A stretch of 64,000 nt of DNA from Dillenia suffruticosa (Eukaryota > Streptophyta > Magnoliopsida > Dilleniales > Dilleniaceae). Within the stretch, counting starts at the first letter, position 1. The number at the start of each line of letters is the position of its first letter. Below the pieces are notes generated by a model. That model was not told where the DNA came from. It saw only the letters and a program-made list of their open reading frames with translations, and did not search any database. Positions 22,801 to 33,590 of the stretch are shown one piece after another. The stretch covers positions 5,011,609-5,075,608 of the forward strand of contig JAVTVX010000009.1 in NCBI GenBank assembly GCA_033439265.1, written 5' to 3'. Both the position numbers and the translations under genes were made by a program.

Positions 22801-25800
22801 TTAAAAAACTTGTCTAAATCAGACACATATAGAACATTAGAAATAAATTTTGTACCTGAAGGAGTTTGAACTGCAACAACTCCCTTTCCTTTTGCTTCAA
22901 CAAGTTCTCTATTGCCAATTCTGACTTTTGAGGTGTAGGACTTCCCTCTGAACATCACGAGTTTTTAAGTCATATGGTTAGTGCAGGAACTATCAATGAG
23001 CCAAGCACTTCCTTCACCTTTAGCCGCACAGCAAGTTGCTACAAACAGCTTCGTGTTTCAGAAGTTTGTTTTTTGCATACCTTGTCTATATCATCAAATT
23101 TTCTGCAAATTCTGCATTGTTCATTTGGTTTGAGCCAGTAGTCCCTTTCAGTATGATTGGTCTTTTTACTGTCTGGACAAGTTGGAAAGCATCCTTGCTT
23201 TTCCCCATCTGTCGCTTTCTGTTTTCTTTTGATGCATATTCTTCTTTTCACTAACTTGCATCTCATTAATTCCATTTGATTGATCCTTCCTTGTGTTCTA
23301 GACATCGAAAGCTACTTCCATAGCCTTTTCTTGTTTTATAGACCTCCTTTGCTTTATATGTTAGCGAGCATTAATGAGTTCTGTCATAGAGAGTTTTGAC
23401 AGATCTCTAAATTCCTCAAGAGAGGAAATCTTTGCTTCAAATTTTTCCGTAGAAGTCACTAGAATTTTTTTCCGTAACTCTTGAATCTGAATCCTTTCCC
23501 CTCAAGGTTGACTATCTTCATAATGCTCTTAGTATATTCCTTCACATTCTCAATTCTATTAGTGGGATGTCATCAAGCACAGCATTGTTTCTTGGATGAA
23601 AAGGCTGAAAAAATAGTGTTAAGACCTTCAATAGGAGGCTGAGGACAATCTAATTAGAGCCCTAGTCCAAAAGGAGTGTGTTCTGGGAAATCAATATAGT
23701 ATGCTATGAAAAAACCAGAAGGGTGGGGATAATGAGCTAGATTGATGACATCAGGAATAAGATTTGGTAAATTCATTTCCAGGAAAGGTATGCTACTATG
23801 GAGAATTTGTCAGGATTTCTTGCCCACCTAGACTGTCCATTTGCAGTTATGAAGTGGAGTCTCATGATCACGGTTTCCATCAGTGCCCTTACGGTTGTGC
23901 ACTCTGGAGATTTTCACCTGGGGGTTTGGATTTTTGAAGAAAGGACCAGGTGCTGATTGTAAGTATTCCAGTCAGTCTTAGGGCTTGAAGGCTTGGAGGC
24001 CGTAGGATAGCAGTAGGATATACTCTGTGCAATGGCTTTACTTGATGAGGTTTGGAAAGTGAGAAATACAATTGTGCATTCAGGTGTGAAGGCAGACCTG
24101 AAGTAGTTAACTGTCTCTATTTGAATGACACAGAAATGAGCAGTTTGTTGTGATCCCAAAAGCCAAGATTCATAGGCTATGTCACCTTCAGTAGTGAGAT
24201 GACAAGCCTCTCGAGAAGGACGCATCAAATGCAATGATCATTAATCTGGTATATGGATTATGAACAACAGATTTATGTCTGCAGAGTTTGGGGAAGCAGC
24301 GGCAGTGCCGTTCGAGGAAGATGCCCTTCATGCAGTTTCTACTCTAAAAGAATTGCTTTAAGTCCCAACTGGGCTACCGATTTCCCGATTCTTAAGGCTA
24401 GGAATTGCTTGAAACCCCAGCCACTTGGAGCTTTAGTGATGTATTCAGAGAAGCCAATGTGATGGCATGTCAGGTAGGTCATTTGACCGCTAGTCCTGAA
24501 CCTGATTGACCCGCAAAGGCTAGATTCCCCGCAGGGATTTGCCTAATAGGTTGTTGTCTGAGCTGTTGTCTGAGCCTGTGTAGTTTTTGTTTGGTTTATT
24601 GTTTCCTTTCATGTAATCAGCAAAATAAAAAAAGGGGAAAGAGTTTTCTTGTTGTTGGTACTACTACATTGATTAGTTAATACATGCTTTTATTTAAGTA
24701 ACGTAAGAGAAGTTTGATAGAATTAATTTGCATTCAATTGTAGATTGAAAAGCTAATTATAGTGTTTATCCTCAATCAATGATTGATGCCTTCTCTGTGA
24801 TTTGGTAAGCTACCATTAAGTGGCTGATATTGATATTGATGCAGGGATCTGCATAACACCAAGAAGAATATCGTCTATTTTTCTGAATGCATAAGCATGA
24901 CACTTGCAAAATGCATTTATTTACTTGGACTGTGAGATCATTTATAGAGTAGGTTTTGGGATAACTTTTTGATGTATTTGTTCTTTTGATTGACTGCAAA
25001 CCACAAATCTTTTGTTGATGTCTTTGAATTCATAGATTTTATGTTTTTGTATACCAGTGAGCATGCACCTCCATGTTGCTCCTCTCTCTCTCTCTCTCTC
25101 TCTCTCGTTTTTTAATTTCTTTTATTGTGAATTCTGATCCCCAACAGTAAATACACATGCTAGTAAATTTTTCTGGGCACTTCTGCTGGTCATCAAAAGA
25201 CATTTCTAATGGTATTATGTATCTGATTGTTTTGGAAAATATTATCATTACAAATCTTTTCGCGTTTAACAATTACCATTACAGCTGACTCCCTGCCTTT
25301 TCGAGAAGGAAAAAACCCCAAATTTTGAATTGCTAATGATTGCATGGTATAATAACTGTAGGGGAAGCTTCCACATAGGTGATGGCAGAAAGTTTGAATC
25401 CTTTGATGACTTTCAGGCTCATCCTCCCTCCAAGGTACACCGTAGAGCCTATGAATTTTCAAAATTAATGCCATCCTCCCTTCAGCTTGAGCTGCTTCCT
25501 CGACACAGTCTTTGGTCAGATATTTTTCAAGATTATTATCCAACTGGAAATGACATTGCTCTGTATTTTTTCCCTAGTGGACATGAGGCCGAGAGGTTTG
25601 TTTTTTGACTAGATCTTTATTATTTATTTATTTGACTAACATTTTCCCGATAATATGGTGTTGGGGCTTTTTTTTTGGCAGCTTGGAGAAAGGCTACTAT
25701 TATCTTCTCAACTTCTTGACTAGACATGATTTTGCATTGAGAAGTTCTATTAATGACATTCAGTTGCTAATATTTTCCTCCGAACACTTGTCTGAGGACT

Positions 25801-27256
25801 CCCAAGGTGATTTTTCTCTCTGTTCCTATGCTTTGTCATTATATCCTTGAGGTAAGCTTCAAGCTGTCATTTGTTTTTTAGGATCTTTTCGCTTCTCAGT
25901 AAAAGGCCATTTGTCTAAAGAAAACTAGAAACTTTTGAAGCTTCTGAATATTCCATAATTTGGATGATAATTATACTTTTATGTGGGAAAAAGTTGTAGA
26001 GCATAACCAAATGAATATTTGTGTTTATTGGTTTTTATACATAACCCTATGTAGTTTACAGGTGCTGCTGTCTTTGTATCTATGACTTATATCTGTCCTT
26101 GCATTTGTCTCTTTAGGATCAAGTGTATTCAGATTCCTGTGGGGAATCTTTTATTGCGTGATTCCTGAGGAGCTCTCACAAAACATCATTCCTCTGCAAT
26201 ATTCATGTGAGGAAGCTGATTTGGAGATTGATATGACTGAGGGAGAAGATGTAGGAAAAGTTGACGTGGTAGTTGACCGAGAGTTAATCAAAAAGCCCAA
26301 AGGGAGAACCTGTGAAGAAAATACCAGTGATGTCAAGCAGAAGGAAGACAAAAATACACTTGCTTTTGAGTCTGAGCAGCCATCTCCAAGCCCAAGTCTC
26401 AAGGCTTGTGATGATGGAAGCAAATTGGATTTTCCTCCAGGTTTTGAGAATTTTCTAATGCAGAAATTAAATGCGAAGGTCCAAGGGAGCAAGCCTGAAG
26501 AAAAAGCCTGTGCGATTGTGAAGAAGAAAGACAAAAATGTATTTGCTTCTGGGAAACCATTTCAAAGCCCGAGTCTTGAGTCTTGTGGCAATGCATGCAG
26601 ACTGGAATTTTCTCCAGGTTTTGAGAATATTTTAATGCAGAAAGTTGGTTTAGCTTCTAAAAAAGCAATGAAAAAAATCAAAATGAAAGCTTCTCATGAT
26701 GAAAAATATTTAACTTCGAGTCATCCTCAGGAGGATGATAATGTAGGTCCAGAGATGGTCTCAATAAAACTTTTGTTGCCTGCAGGTTCCCCTGAAGCTT
26801 CTGCTGAAATTCGGAAGAAGCATCCTGAGGTACCAGATTTTCTTATTTAGAGAATCAGTTTCTTTCCTTGTTCATTATTTAACCTCACAGCATGCCTTTT
26901 TGTAGGTTTTAGCTGATTGGCCATCAATGGACACCACACTTGGTGGCTCTCTCCCATTTTCCAGAAAGGGGAAAAAGCACAGAGTGGAAACCAGTGTTGG
27001 GGTAACCATCGGCAACATGCAAGCTAAGGATGACAAAGAGTATCTAGCTGCATCATTACCCAAAACTCTGAAGGTTACCCTCCCAAGTTCCAAATTCAAA
27101 AGTCCAAGTAAAATTTCATTGGAAATGCCTAAAGAGAAGGATGGTGATGAATGCAGTATTCTTTCTCCAGAGGAACCGAAACCTGCTGATAGGGCCTGGC
27201 TAATGAAAAACCAAAAAAGAAAAAAGAAAACACGATCAGTTTATGGTTTGCCCTGA
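13868..27256 (+). CDS. PHD-like finger plus SPOC-like domain protein (AIPP2/PAIPP2 family), copy 2
   Basis: Coding exons: 13868-13870, 17596-17681, 18234-19159, 21229-21352, 25362-25595, 25682-25806, 26117-26829, 26906-27256, giving 853 residues. The start codon is inferred: ATG forms the last three bases of exon 1, directly before GTAATT, mirroring the exon-1 end of the upstream paralogue. Residues 5-49 form a PHD-like finger (CNVC ... RCQCHITH ... YCM ... WLCEDC) with atypical second-pair ligands. KGKVKFIPVEE matches the paralogue. Residues 178-338 are three tandem ~55-residue repeats. The SPOC-like domain spans about 356-505 (FLENLEHTLPNRPALIATW; AHPPSKVHRRAYEFSKLMP; NDIALYFFPSG). The tail is probably disordered, with a duplicated module ending (F/S)PPGFENxLMQK-like, and a basic NQKRKKKTR near the C-terminus, probably a nuclear signal. 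Likely a nuclear chromatin-repression partner. Introns 1 (3.7 kb), 3 (2.1 kb) and 4 (4.0 kb) are packed with transposon remains. Confidence 0.87.
14758..14867 (+). repeat. 54-bp tandem duplication
   Basis: A 54-base unit starting GGGTGCTATTTCCC and ending GAGGCGTTCTTTGCTTT occurs twice in a row with only a base or so of difference. The high identity means a recent event. It lies in intron 1 of copy 2. Confidence 0.95.
15480..15670 (-). mobile_element. Possible tRNA-derived SINE (minus strand)
   Basis: On the minus strand TAGCCCAAGTGGTGAAGCCAC resembles an A box and CCACAGGTTCGAGGAATT a B box, about 30 bases apart. No clear tail or target duplication was seen, so confidence is low. Confidence 0.35.
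16410..16558 (+). mobile_element. SINE, 5'-truncated
   Basis: Shares the family 3' half: GTCTGGATTAGTCGGGGTAA, then a CTTGAATACCTGG phrase, CAAGACATGGTATC and a 14-base A run. It sits in intron 1 of the second PHD/SPOC-like gene. Confidence 0.75.
16816..16995 (+). mobile_element. tRNA-derived SINE
   Basis: B-box-like GGGAGTTCGACTCCCC is followed by ACGAAAAAAATAATATTGGG, CGATCGATCTAGATTAGTTA, CTCTAGATATCGGGTGGTGG and an A-rich end. It closely matches the copy at 52840-53025 along its whole body. Confidence 0.82.
18676..19159 (+). repeat. Three in-frame tandem 165-bp repeats inside coding exon 3
   Basis: Units begin at 18676, 18841 and 19006 (165-base period, 55 codons), and the third is cut short by the exon end. 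Each encodes a variant of GGKCSLKV, then a Pro-rich stretch, (S/Y)PKH, and a tail (E)VSQxSKExKG. The unit junctions contain AAAGGT, the same sequence used as the real splice donor at the end of the third unit. Confidence 0.93.
20337..21059 (+). mobile_element. TRIM (miniature LTR retrotransposon) in intron 3 of the second PHD/SPOC-like gene
   Basis: Two direct terminal repeats, about 20337-20527 and 20890-21059, start TGTTAGAGAATA and share long stretches; the right one ends CTCTAACA. Directly after the left repeat is TGGTATCAGTGCC, a primer-binding site for initiator Met tRNA. A purine run (AGGGGA) precedes the right repeat. The ~360-base interior has no gag or pol coding. A 5-bp target duplication, GGTAT, lies at 20332-20336 and 21060-21064. 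Size and layout fit a TRIM. The two repeats have visibly diverged, so it is an old, non-coding fossil. Confidence 0.9.
21640..23660 (-). mobile_element. Copia-type LTR retrotransposon fossil (gag/protease remains and possible LTR)
   Basis: Minus-strand frames at about 23040-23660 resemble Copia gag with a CCHC-like zinc knuckle (CPDSKKTNHTERD). Those at about 22770-22960 resemble the protease region (GNRELVEAKGKGVVAV, then SNVLYVSDLDK). At the low-coordinate end, a minus-strand segment starting TGTTGGATACTGTG (from about 21906) could be an LTR. No matching second LTR was found. The element is broken in several places and lacks integrase, reverse transcriptase and RNase H. A calnexin-like fragment lies between the protease remains and the putative LTR. 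Old. Confidence 0.7.
22165..22555 (-). pseudogene. Calnexin P-domain pseudogene fragment
   Basis: On the minus strand the frames read as the repeat domain of plant calnexin: ENFDPPIIPAKTLPDLDDKR, KDAPMKIKDEE, SKPKDWDDDKDGE and, in another frame, NPKCMTAPSCGEWKRPMKRN. Calnexin is an ER membrane lectin chaperone whose P-domain has IPDPxxxKPEDWD-type repeats. This piece is clearly dead, with stops and a frame change. No intron is visible within it, which would fit a retrocopied mRNA, but the piece is short. It sits between Copia protease remains and a possible Copia LTR, in intron 4 of the second PHD/SPOC-like gene. Confidence 0.85.
24030..24640 (+). mobile_element. L1-type LINE relic (RNase H region)
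   Basis: The plus strand reads ALLDEVWKVRNTIVHSGVKA near 24030, typical of the linker before RNase H in plant LINEs. AEFGEAAAV follows near 24280, like the conserved AExxAV segment, and the piece ends in an A-rich stretch at about 24620-24640. It is interrupted by many stops. It lies in the same intron as the Copia and calnexin remains. Confidence 0.55.
25080..25106. repeat. (CT)n microsatellite
   Basis: About 13 CT units in intron 4 of the second PHD/SPOC-like gene. Confidence 0.95.
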
Positions 27257-28300
27257 TTAGAGGGACTTTTGTTCTGGCTATATACAACTGAGACAGATTG
27301 GACATCCCATAATTGTTCAGGAACTTACAATAATTTTGATACGTCTGTTGTTTGGGAACTTATGAGTGCCATGCCACTAATTGTTACTGAACATTTTCTG
27401 CAGCTTGCCCATTAACTTCTATAGTCATCTAGTTTTGCCCATATGATATATAGTTCTTGATCTCAAGATGCCCATTTTATTTTCTCCTGTATGGTGGGAA
27501 CTATTTTCTCTTGTATTCACTGTGCTCAGTTTTTGGTTTCTGTTAAAAGCAAAAGCTAAGGAGTACAAGGTTTCTTATAATCAATGTGTATGTGCGTGCA
27601 TAGGCATACTGCCCACGGGAGAGGGGTTGAGGTGACAGGCTTACCAAGCTGTGCTCTCATGTCCTAAATCACAGTACGAGATTTGTTCCGGACAAGGTGA
27701 GTTCTGTGCAGGTTTTATTTATTTAATTATTTATTTTTTGGTACTTAAAATTTAAAATTTTTATAAGGTGACGGTGCCAATTGAACTCCAGACAAGGTGA
27801 GTTTCTGCGTAGGTTTGATGAGAAAGAAGAGTGACTAGTTTGGTTGAAAAATTATAGTTAAATTAGAATTAATGAGAATTATATTATTATATATGATTAT
27901 TAGTAAATAGTACTTCTCTCTATCCATTTCAAGTGTTACTTTAAAATTTCTTTTTTTTTTTTATTTATTTTACTTAAAGTGTCATTTTAGAAAATCAAGA
28001 AAGTATGATTTAGTTTTTTTCATCTTTTGCCATTTGTTTAGTTATATCATAATGAATTAACTTCTCAAAGGGTAATTTAATTTAATTATTTAATTTTTTT
28101 TTTTTTTAAATTGTGGTTGTTCAATTGTTAATGGTATTTTTCCTTCTTCTTCTAGGAAAAGGTGCGTGAAGTATGACTATGCGCATATTTGTAATGTGGG
28201 GGCATTTTTGCTTTTTGGGATACATTTAACTATAAAAACCCATATATATATGAGGAAAGAGCACAAAAAATACCTAATTTAAAAACAAATGGGCTAAAAA

Positions 28301-28303
<3 letters not shown>

Positions 28304-28372
<69 letters not shown>
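28304..28372. repeat. (GA)n microsatellite, the longest in the window
   Basis: About 34 GA units without interruption, in intergenic DNA. Confidence 0.98.
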
Positions 28373-28373
<1 letters not shown>

Positions 28374-28619
28374 CTATTTTTTGTGGGATAGTGTAATGGT
28401 CATAATCTTTCTTTTTTATTTGATTTTTGATTCAAATTTTGATATAATTATAAAGAAATAGAGGTTAATTTGTTCTATTAAAAAAATTGAGGTTGAAGCT
28501 GCTTAATAAAATAGGAGAGATGAGATAGAAAAGTCCAAAAAAGATAAGAAATGAAAAGGAAATTAAAAGGGAGTCCAGCACTTTATTCTCCTATCCTACC
28601 ATACCTTTCTAAAAATAAA

Positions 28620-28860
28620 TACTGACCCCCCCGGGCCCGCGTTTGAAGCCGTCCTCCGTTCTCGTGACCACTTAATAGAGGTATCACTGCCCGAAAAGGG
28701 AAATGTGGTCCTCGGACAGGGCTCTTGCGACGTGCGAGACCGGAGAATGTAAGCAATAACCGGGAAATAATTTCACTTTGGGAAGATGGTCTTGCACAAC
28801 AATCCTCCCATCCAATGCTTGCGTTAGCCACAATAAGCTACTTGCTCTCCTGGAGTTGGC
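28620..28860. other. GC-rich patch of foreign-looking composition
   Basis: About 240 bases with a base composition unlike the surrounding AT-rich DNA, starting CCCCCCGGGCCCGCG. A minus-strand open frame (28583-28831) has no domain I recognise. It could be a transferred organelle fragment, but I cannot identify an organelle gene in it. Confidence 0.35.
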
Positions 28861-29999
28861 CTAAATCAACGGCCTAATAATAAGATATTAAAATCTTTTA
28901 ATTAAAATTTTAAATTTAAATCTTAAGAATGAAAAAATAAAAATCGGGAGAGTTAAATTTTAAATTAGATTCTAGAGTTACTCAAATCAGCTTAATTAGA
29001 TTTCTGGATACATATGATCAAATAAAAAAATTCCCAAAATTAAATAAAATTCTTGTCAAATTTGTATTTATTATTAATTATTTTTCAGAACTAGTCGAAT
29101 AACTTTTTTATTTATCCCCTCGCCGGATGATTTTTACGGATACTCTTGTTCGGATTATTTCTTAATTTTTCATTAATTTTATTATTTTACACACAAAAAC
29201 TATGCATTGTCTCTGCTTTTGTTAAGAGATGAGGAAGGAGCGAAAGAAGGGGGAGGGGAGAAAGAGAGGCTTATCAAAGAGAGAGTAGAGGAGGTTCTCC
29301 AACCCCAAAACGTACAGCACAACAAGACATGGAATAATAGATACTCAACACCATAATGCTTGCTTCTTTGGATCTCTCTCTTTCAGTAACACCGGTTTTC
29401 TTACTTCTCTTGCCGGATCAAAGTCACTAACATATCCGCATGTCTTAACTCAAACGTTAATCCCCATGACTAAATGCAGCAAGCACAAAGCATCAAAGCA
29501 CATAAAGTGCTAATGCAATCTCTGGATCATCACAAAATTTGTGTTGGTTTTGTTGCCTGACTTATTCAGTGCTATCTATTCCTTTCATTGATGTTTATGT
29601 GTCATTAGGGGTTGCAAGGTTTTTCTGAAAGTCATCCAAACTAAGAATGCCTTTTTCTCCTGACTCTTTAGAGTTTGAGCTAGAGACACTTAGAAGAGAT
29701 GATGAAGGACCTTGCAATGAATGGTGATGGCATGCCCTTGAACTCTTTGCGAGATATGGGCATTTGCTGCGTATTTTGGGCAATCTTCAGAATGCCCTTC
29801 CAATGATTAGTGGTGACCAGGAGAGTTATCCAAATAGTCACCCAAAACACTTAAAACTTTTGCTCCTGATGGTCATAGATTCAAGTTCTATTTCCTTCTT
29901 CACCATCGAGAACAAAATTAAAAATAGAAACAAAAGCAAAATCAAAAAACTAACAAAAATAGAAACAGAACCTTAAAGTGATTGAACTAGAATTTATAG

Positions 30000-30170
30000 C
30001 ATGACAGTCTGTCTAGTCTAGTCTAGTGTGTAAGAGTACTAAATCTTTAACGAAACATAGGGTTTAAAATTTAGAAATGAAAAAAATTATATCGGAGAAC
30101 TATTTCTAAAATGAACTCGATAAGTATTCGAACCAGATTAGTCGGAATATGACTCAATTAATTATATAAT
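30000..30170 (+). mobile_element. SINE
   Basis: Body phrases match the family: GTTTAAAATTTAGAAATGAA, ATTATATCGGAGAACT, ATTCGAACCAGATTAGTCGG. It lies inside copy A of the segmental duplication. Confidence 0.65.
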
Positions 30171-30607
30171 CTATTTTTAAATAGTGATAATTCCTTATTA
30201 TCCACAATTTTAATTTCTTTGGTATTAATTATAGAAATTATCTCCAAAATTATCAACAATGTTCCCAAAGGCTATGCTAGAGTTTTCTACTTTTAATCTT
30301 TTGAGATGTTTTCCACATTTTGTTCGCCAAAACATATAGAACCCAACTTTCGTGAGGCTTGAATAGGTTGATATGATCAGTGGAATTATTACTTTTGTTC
30401 ACCAATGTTAATTCATTAAAACTACATTTATCAAACCTATGGAATGTCACAATGCGTAATTCTCACATGTTTACTGGTTCTGTTTTTGCCATTTCTTTAT
30501 TTTATAGGGTTGATGACCGTAAGATGTCCATTCAATAGACTTTATTTCTTGTAAGATGAAGATCTCGAAATATAATTTGTGGCCACAGGATGATTATTTA
30601 ATTGTCA

Positions 30608-30745
30608 CAGTTCGTTGAAATGGATGGTAGACCAGTGGATAAGAATACTAAATTTTTTAATCAAGTCTCGAATTCAAAACTTGAAAATGAAAAAAAATTA
30701 CGTTGGGAGATTTTCACTATAAGGGTTAGACAATAATCAAACAAA
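30608..30745 (+). mobile_element. SINE, partial
   Basis: A-box-like TGGTAGACCAGTGGATAAGA, then TCGAATTCAAAACTTGAAAA and TTACGTTGGGAGATT, as in other copies. It is directly followed by another copy. Confidence 0.55.
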
Positions 30746-30756
30746 ATACTCTAAAC

Positions 30757-30945
30757 CGAACTCTCATGGATACAACGGTAGAGTGCTGTATTTTCTTAAT
30801 CATAGATTTCAAGTTCAAGCTATAAAAATAGAGAAACGAGATTTATGAAAACCAACTCTTCAATGGACTCTACGGTAGTTAAACCGGATTAGTCGGACGG
30901 AATCCGAATATTGATCGGTCCGTTAAAATAAAAAAAAAAAAAAGA
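30757..30945 (+). mobile_element. SINE
   Basis: Begins CTCTCATGGATACAACGG. A degenerate B-box region (TTTCAAGTTCAAGCTA) follows, then CCGGATTAGTCGGACGGAAT, a TATTGATCGG phrase and a 14-base A run. Confidence 0.7.
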
Positions 30946-31439
30946 AAAGTCTAAACTTGAATAGTTCAGCTTTAGAAGGGTGCAAACTCTTGCCGATTCA
31001 AGGGCTTGATTGGGCCAATTTTAGTTCTGTTCTGATACTAATCGGCTCGCCTAAACTTCACTTTAGGTAAATTTTTAATAGGAAAACTATTAATATATTA
31101 GTGAACTTTAGTTGAAAATTTTAAAGTTCGTGTCTAAATTTTTATATGTTTTTAAAAATTTACTATAATTAAAAGTATCATAAGTAAAATAAAATAAAAT
31201 AAAATAAAAAGTTAAATTAAATTTATATAAGTTGAGATTTTCTAAATAAATCGAGTCTCAATCTCGACCTTAAAATTTTAGACTATGCAGCCTTGAGTAG
31301 CAGACCAAATACCACATCCTAGGGGTGTTTGGAAACATTTCTACAATTTTTCATACACAAGGAGAAAATGCTCGTCTTTCATAAACATTGGGCATATTGT
31401 TTACTAATCTTCCAATGCATACTTTGGTCAGGGTTGATT

Positions 31440-31800
31440 TATCTTGGCTTGCAGATCAACAACAGGTCTTAAGAACATACTCAAGAAGCTAAACACCATT
31501 CAACAACCAGCCCTCCCTCCACCAGTACTTCCTCTTCCTCCTCCTCCTCATATGGCTGGTGGACTGATGCAAAAGCAACCATGAAGAGTGCTCCCACCGA
31601 AAGCAGCATGACGCTGCCTGTAGCCATCTCGGCTCCTCCACCCCCTCACTCTGGTCCACTTTCTCTGCCTTATCATCAACAGATGGGCATGGACAACCCT
31701 CCTGCTGCTGTTGCTGGTTAGAGGCCACCATGGACATCCATTATCAGTCTTCTAGCTCCGGGACGAATCATCCACCACCTCCTTTTTCTCAGTAAAGTTG
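31440..31800 (+). pseudogene. Proline-rich gene scrap, unidentified
   Basis: Dense coding-like sequence in two neighbouring plus-strand frames: LPPPVLPLPPPPHMAGGLMQ, then SAPPPPHSGPLSLPYHQQMG. No start, splice site or continuous frame ties them together, so this looks like a decayed copy of a proline-rich host gene. I do not recognise the parent. Confidence 0.4.
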
Positions 31801-32231
31801 GTCCATAGCTTAAGCATTGAACTTGTAAAATTGTAAGTTTGGTGTATGTGTCTATGTCCATTATGATGATATATTTTACTTTCTCATATAAAAATTACTA
31901 TATTTGACATTGTTAGTTGAGTAGTGTTTGAAACCAAAGTTAATATTAATTTATGGGAGGTGGACCTCAGATCACAAGCAACACCTTGAAAGAGAAAAAA
32001 AGGTTGGTGGTCTGTGCTTCCTCCTCTTAGGCGCAGCACCATGAACTGAGGTGGGAAAATAGGAGTTGATCTCGTGAAAAATGTTTACGAGTGTTCGACC
32101 ACTTGGGTGCCCCTAACCGCAACCTCCTCCTTCCCCGCCTCCCCCGCACTACTCCTAAGCCTCCCCCTACTAACACCTCTCTGGCATGATGTGGCCCCTT
32201 GTTAGATTGGATCTTTTTTCAATATTTTCTC

Positions 32232-32271
<40 letters not shown>

Positions 32272-33590
32272 AATATTTTGTATTTTTTTTATTACATGAG
32301 ATTTAAACCCCGGATCATGAAATTTGAGGATGTGAGTTGTGATCATCAGAGTGTCCCTTGAGGATCAATATTTTGTATTCTAACATAATGACGAATGTTC
32401 CCTAACAAGTGCTTTATCTTTTGCCATTTTGATGTTGAACCTCTCAATGAGCATTGGACTGAAATTCTCCATGATTGGAGTATTAAGTCTCCACCGGTTA
32501 AACTTGTATGCATTGGATGAAGACATGTACATAAATTTATTGCCTTTTTCCCTTTCCCCGTTTCAATTTTTTCATCGCATTTTCTTTAAACCTCCCAATG
32601 TCCATATGCATTTATGACATATACTAAAATAAGCTTAAAAAGTAGTGTTGTGGCTGAAAAAATTACCCCACACTAAATTTTTGTGTTATGACCTAAAACC
32701 AATGGAAAAATATTTATACATCAAATTTAATTAAAAATTATGTAAAGATCGAAAGAATTATTTTATAGCAAACGGGTAATTTTTTCTCATTCGTTTTTAC
32801 AACTCAAATTCTTTTATATTTAATTTTACCTCTAATATCAATACCCTACCAAAATAAATAATAATGTCTCTAAATTATGATGTAATTCAAATCATCAAAG
32901 CCTTTTCTAACTTAAAGTAAGTTATATTATATATATAATTTTAAAAAATCAATTGTTGGTTATTAATTCAACTGTATTTTTCATAACCAAAATCAAATCG
33001 AATTAATTGAAATTAATTCGGTTTCGGTTATTAAAAATTAAATTTAATAAAAAAATTGAACTGAGTTTACTATTTCAGTTCGATCTGATTTGCTTATTTG
33101 GCTATACCCAATTCCATGAAAATAAGTGAACAGTGATCAAAATGGGATGTTCTTAGATAGGATAATTCCTGATAGGAAAAAATATTAGTGCAAAAAATCA
33201 CATCTAATATGTTTTCTTCTCTTATGCAATTAAAAATTACATAATAATTAAATACAATTAATGAATTAAATTAATCACCAAACAAGATATGAAAATAAAA
33301 ATTACAAAATCTAGTTTAGAAAAATTTTATGATGAAATTACAATGTCTTCTCTAGAAGCATAAAAGATATTAATAAATTAAATTCCTCAAAGTACAATTT
33401 TAAATCCCCAAATATTATTTTCATCATTTAATAAATAAAAATAGATAGCAAAAATCATCAATTGTGTCTCTCCAATTTTCGTGCAGAAGAGGAATCCCAA
33501 TTTTCTTTGTTGGGCTCTCCAAATGGGAGAGAATCCCAACACTGAGCTTCCCTTTTTTTTTTTAAATGGCAAAACTATGCTTTACGAGGC
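31801..33590. other. Gene-free AT-rich region
   Basis: Contains an AC repeat at 32235-32270 and long AT-rich stretches. Short open frames (for example 32429-32617) have no domain features and no splice context. Nothing else is supported. Confidence 0.6.
32235..32270. repeat. (AC)n microsatellite
   Basis: About 18 AC units in intergenic DNA. Confidence 0.96.

Larger units (their letters stand above)
27257..29700. other. Intergenic region after the second PHD/SPOC-like gene
   Basis: 27257-27560 is the likely 3' UTR. The rest is non-coding: a long GA repeat, a GC-rich patch near 28620-28860, a weak SINE-like segment at about 28870-29035 and AT-rich filler. No gene is supported. Confidence 0.55.
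29710..31350 (+). repeat. Segmental duplication, copy A
   Basis: Shares blocks in the same order with 33590-34820: a block starting TGATGGCATGCCCTYGAACT (29724 and 33602), and one containing ACCTTAAAATTTTAGA, then AATACCACATCY and GTGTTTGGAAACATTT (about 31270-31350 and 34750-34820). The blocks are diverged and each copy carries SINE-like insertions between them. Confidence 0.65.

Noticed and set aside
28583-28831. Minus-strand ORF over the GC-rich patch
   Set aside because: No recognisable protein. Reported only as a compositional anomaly.
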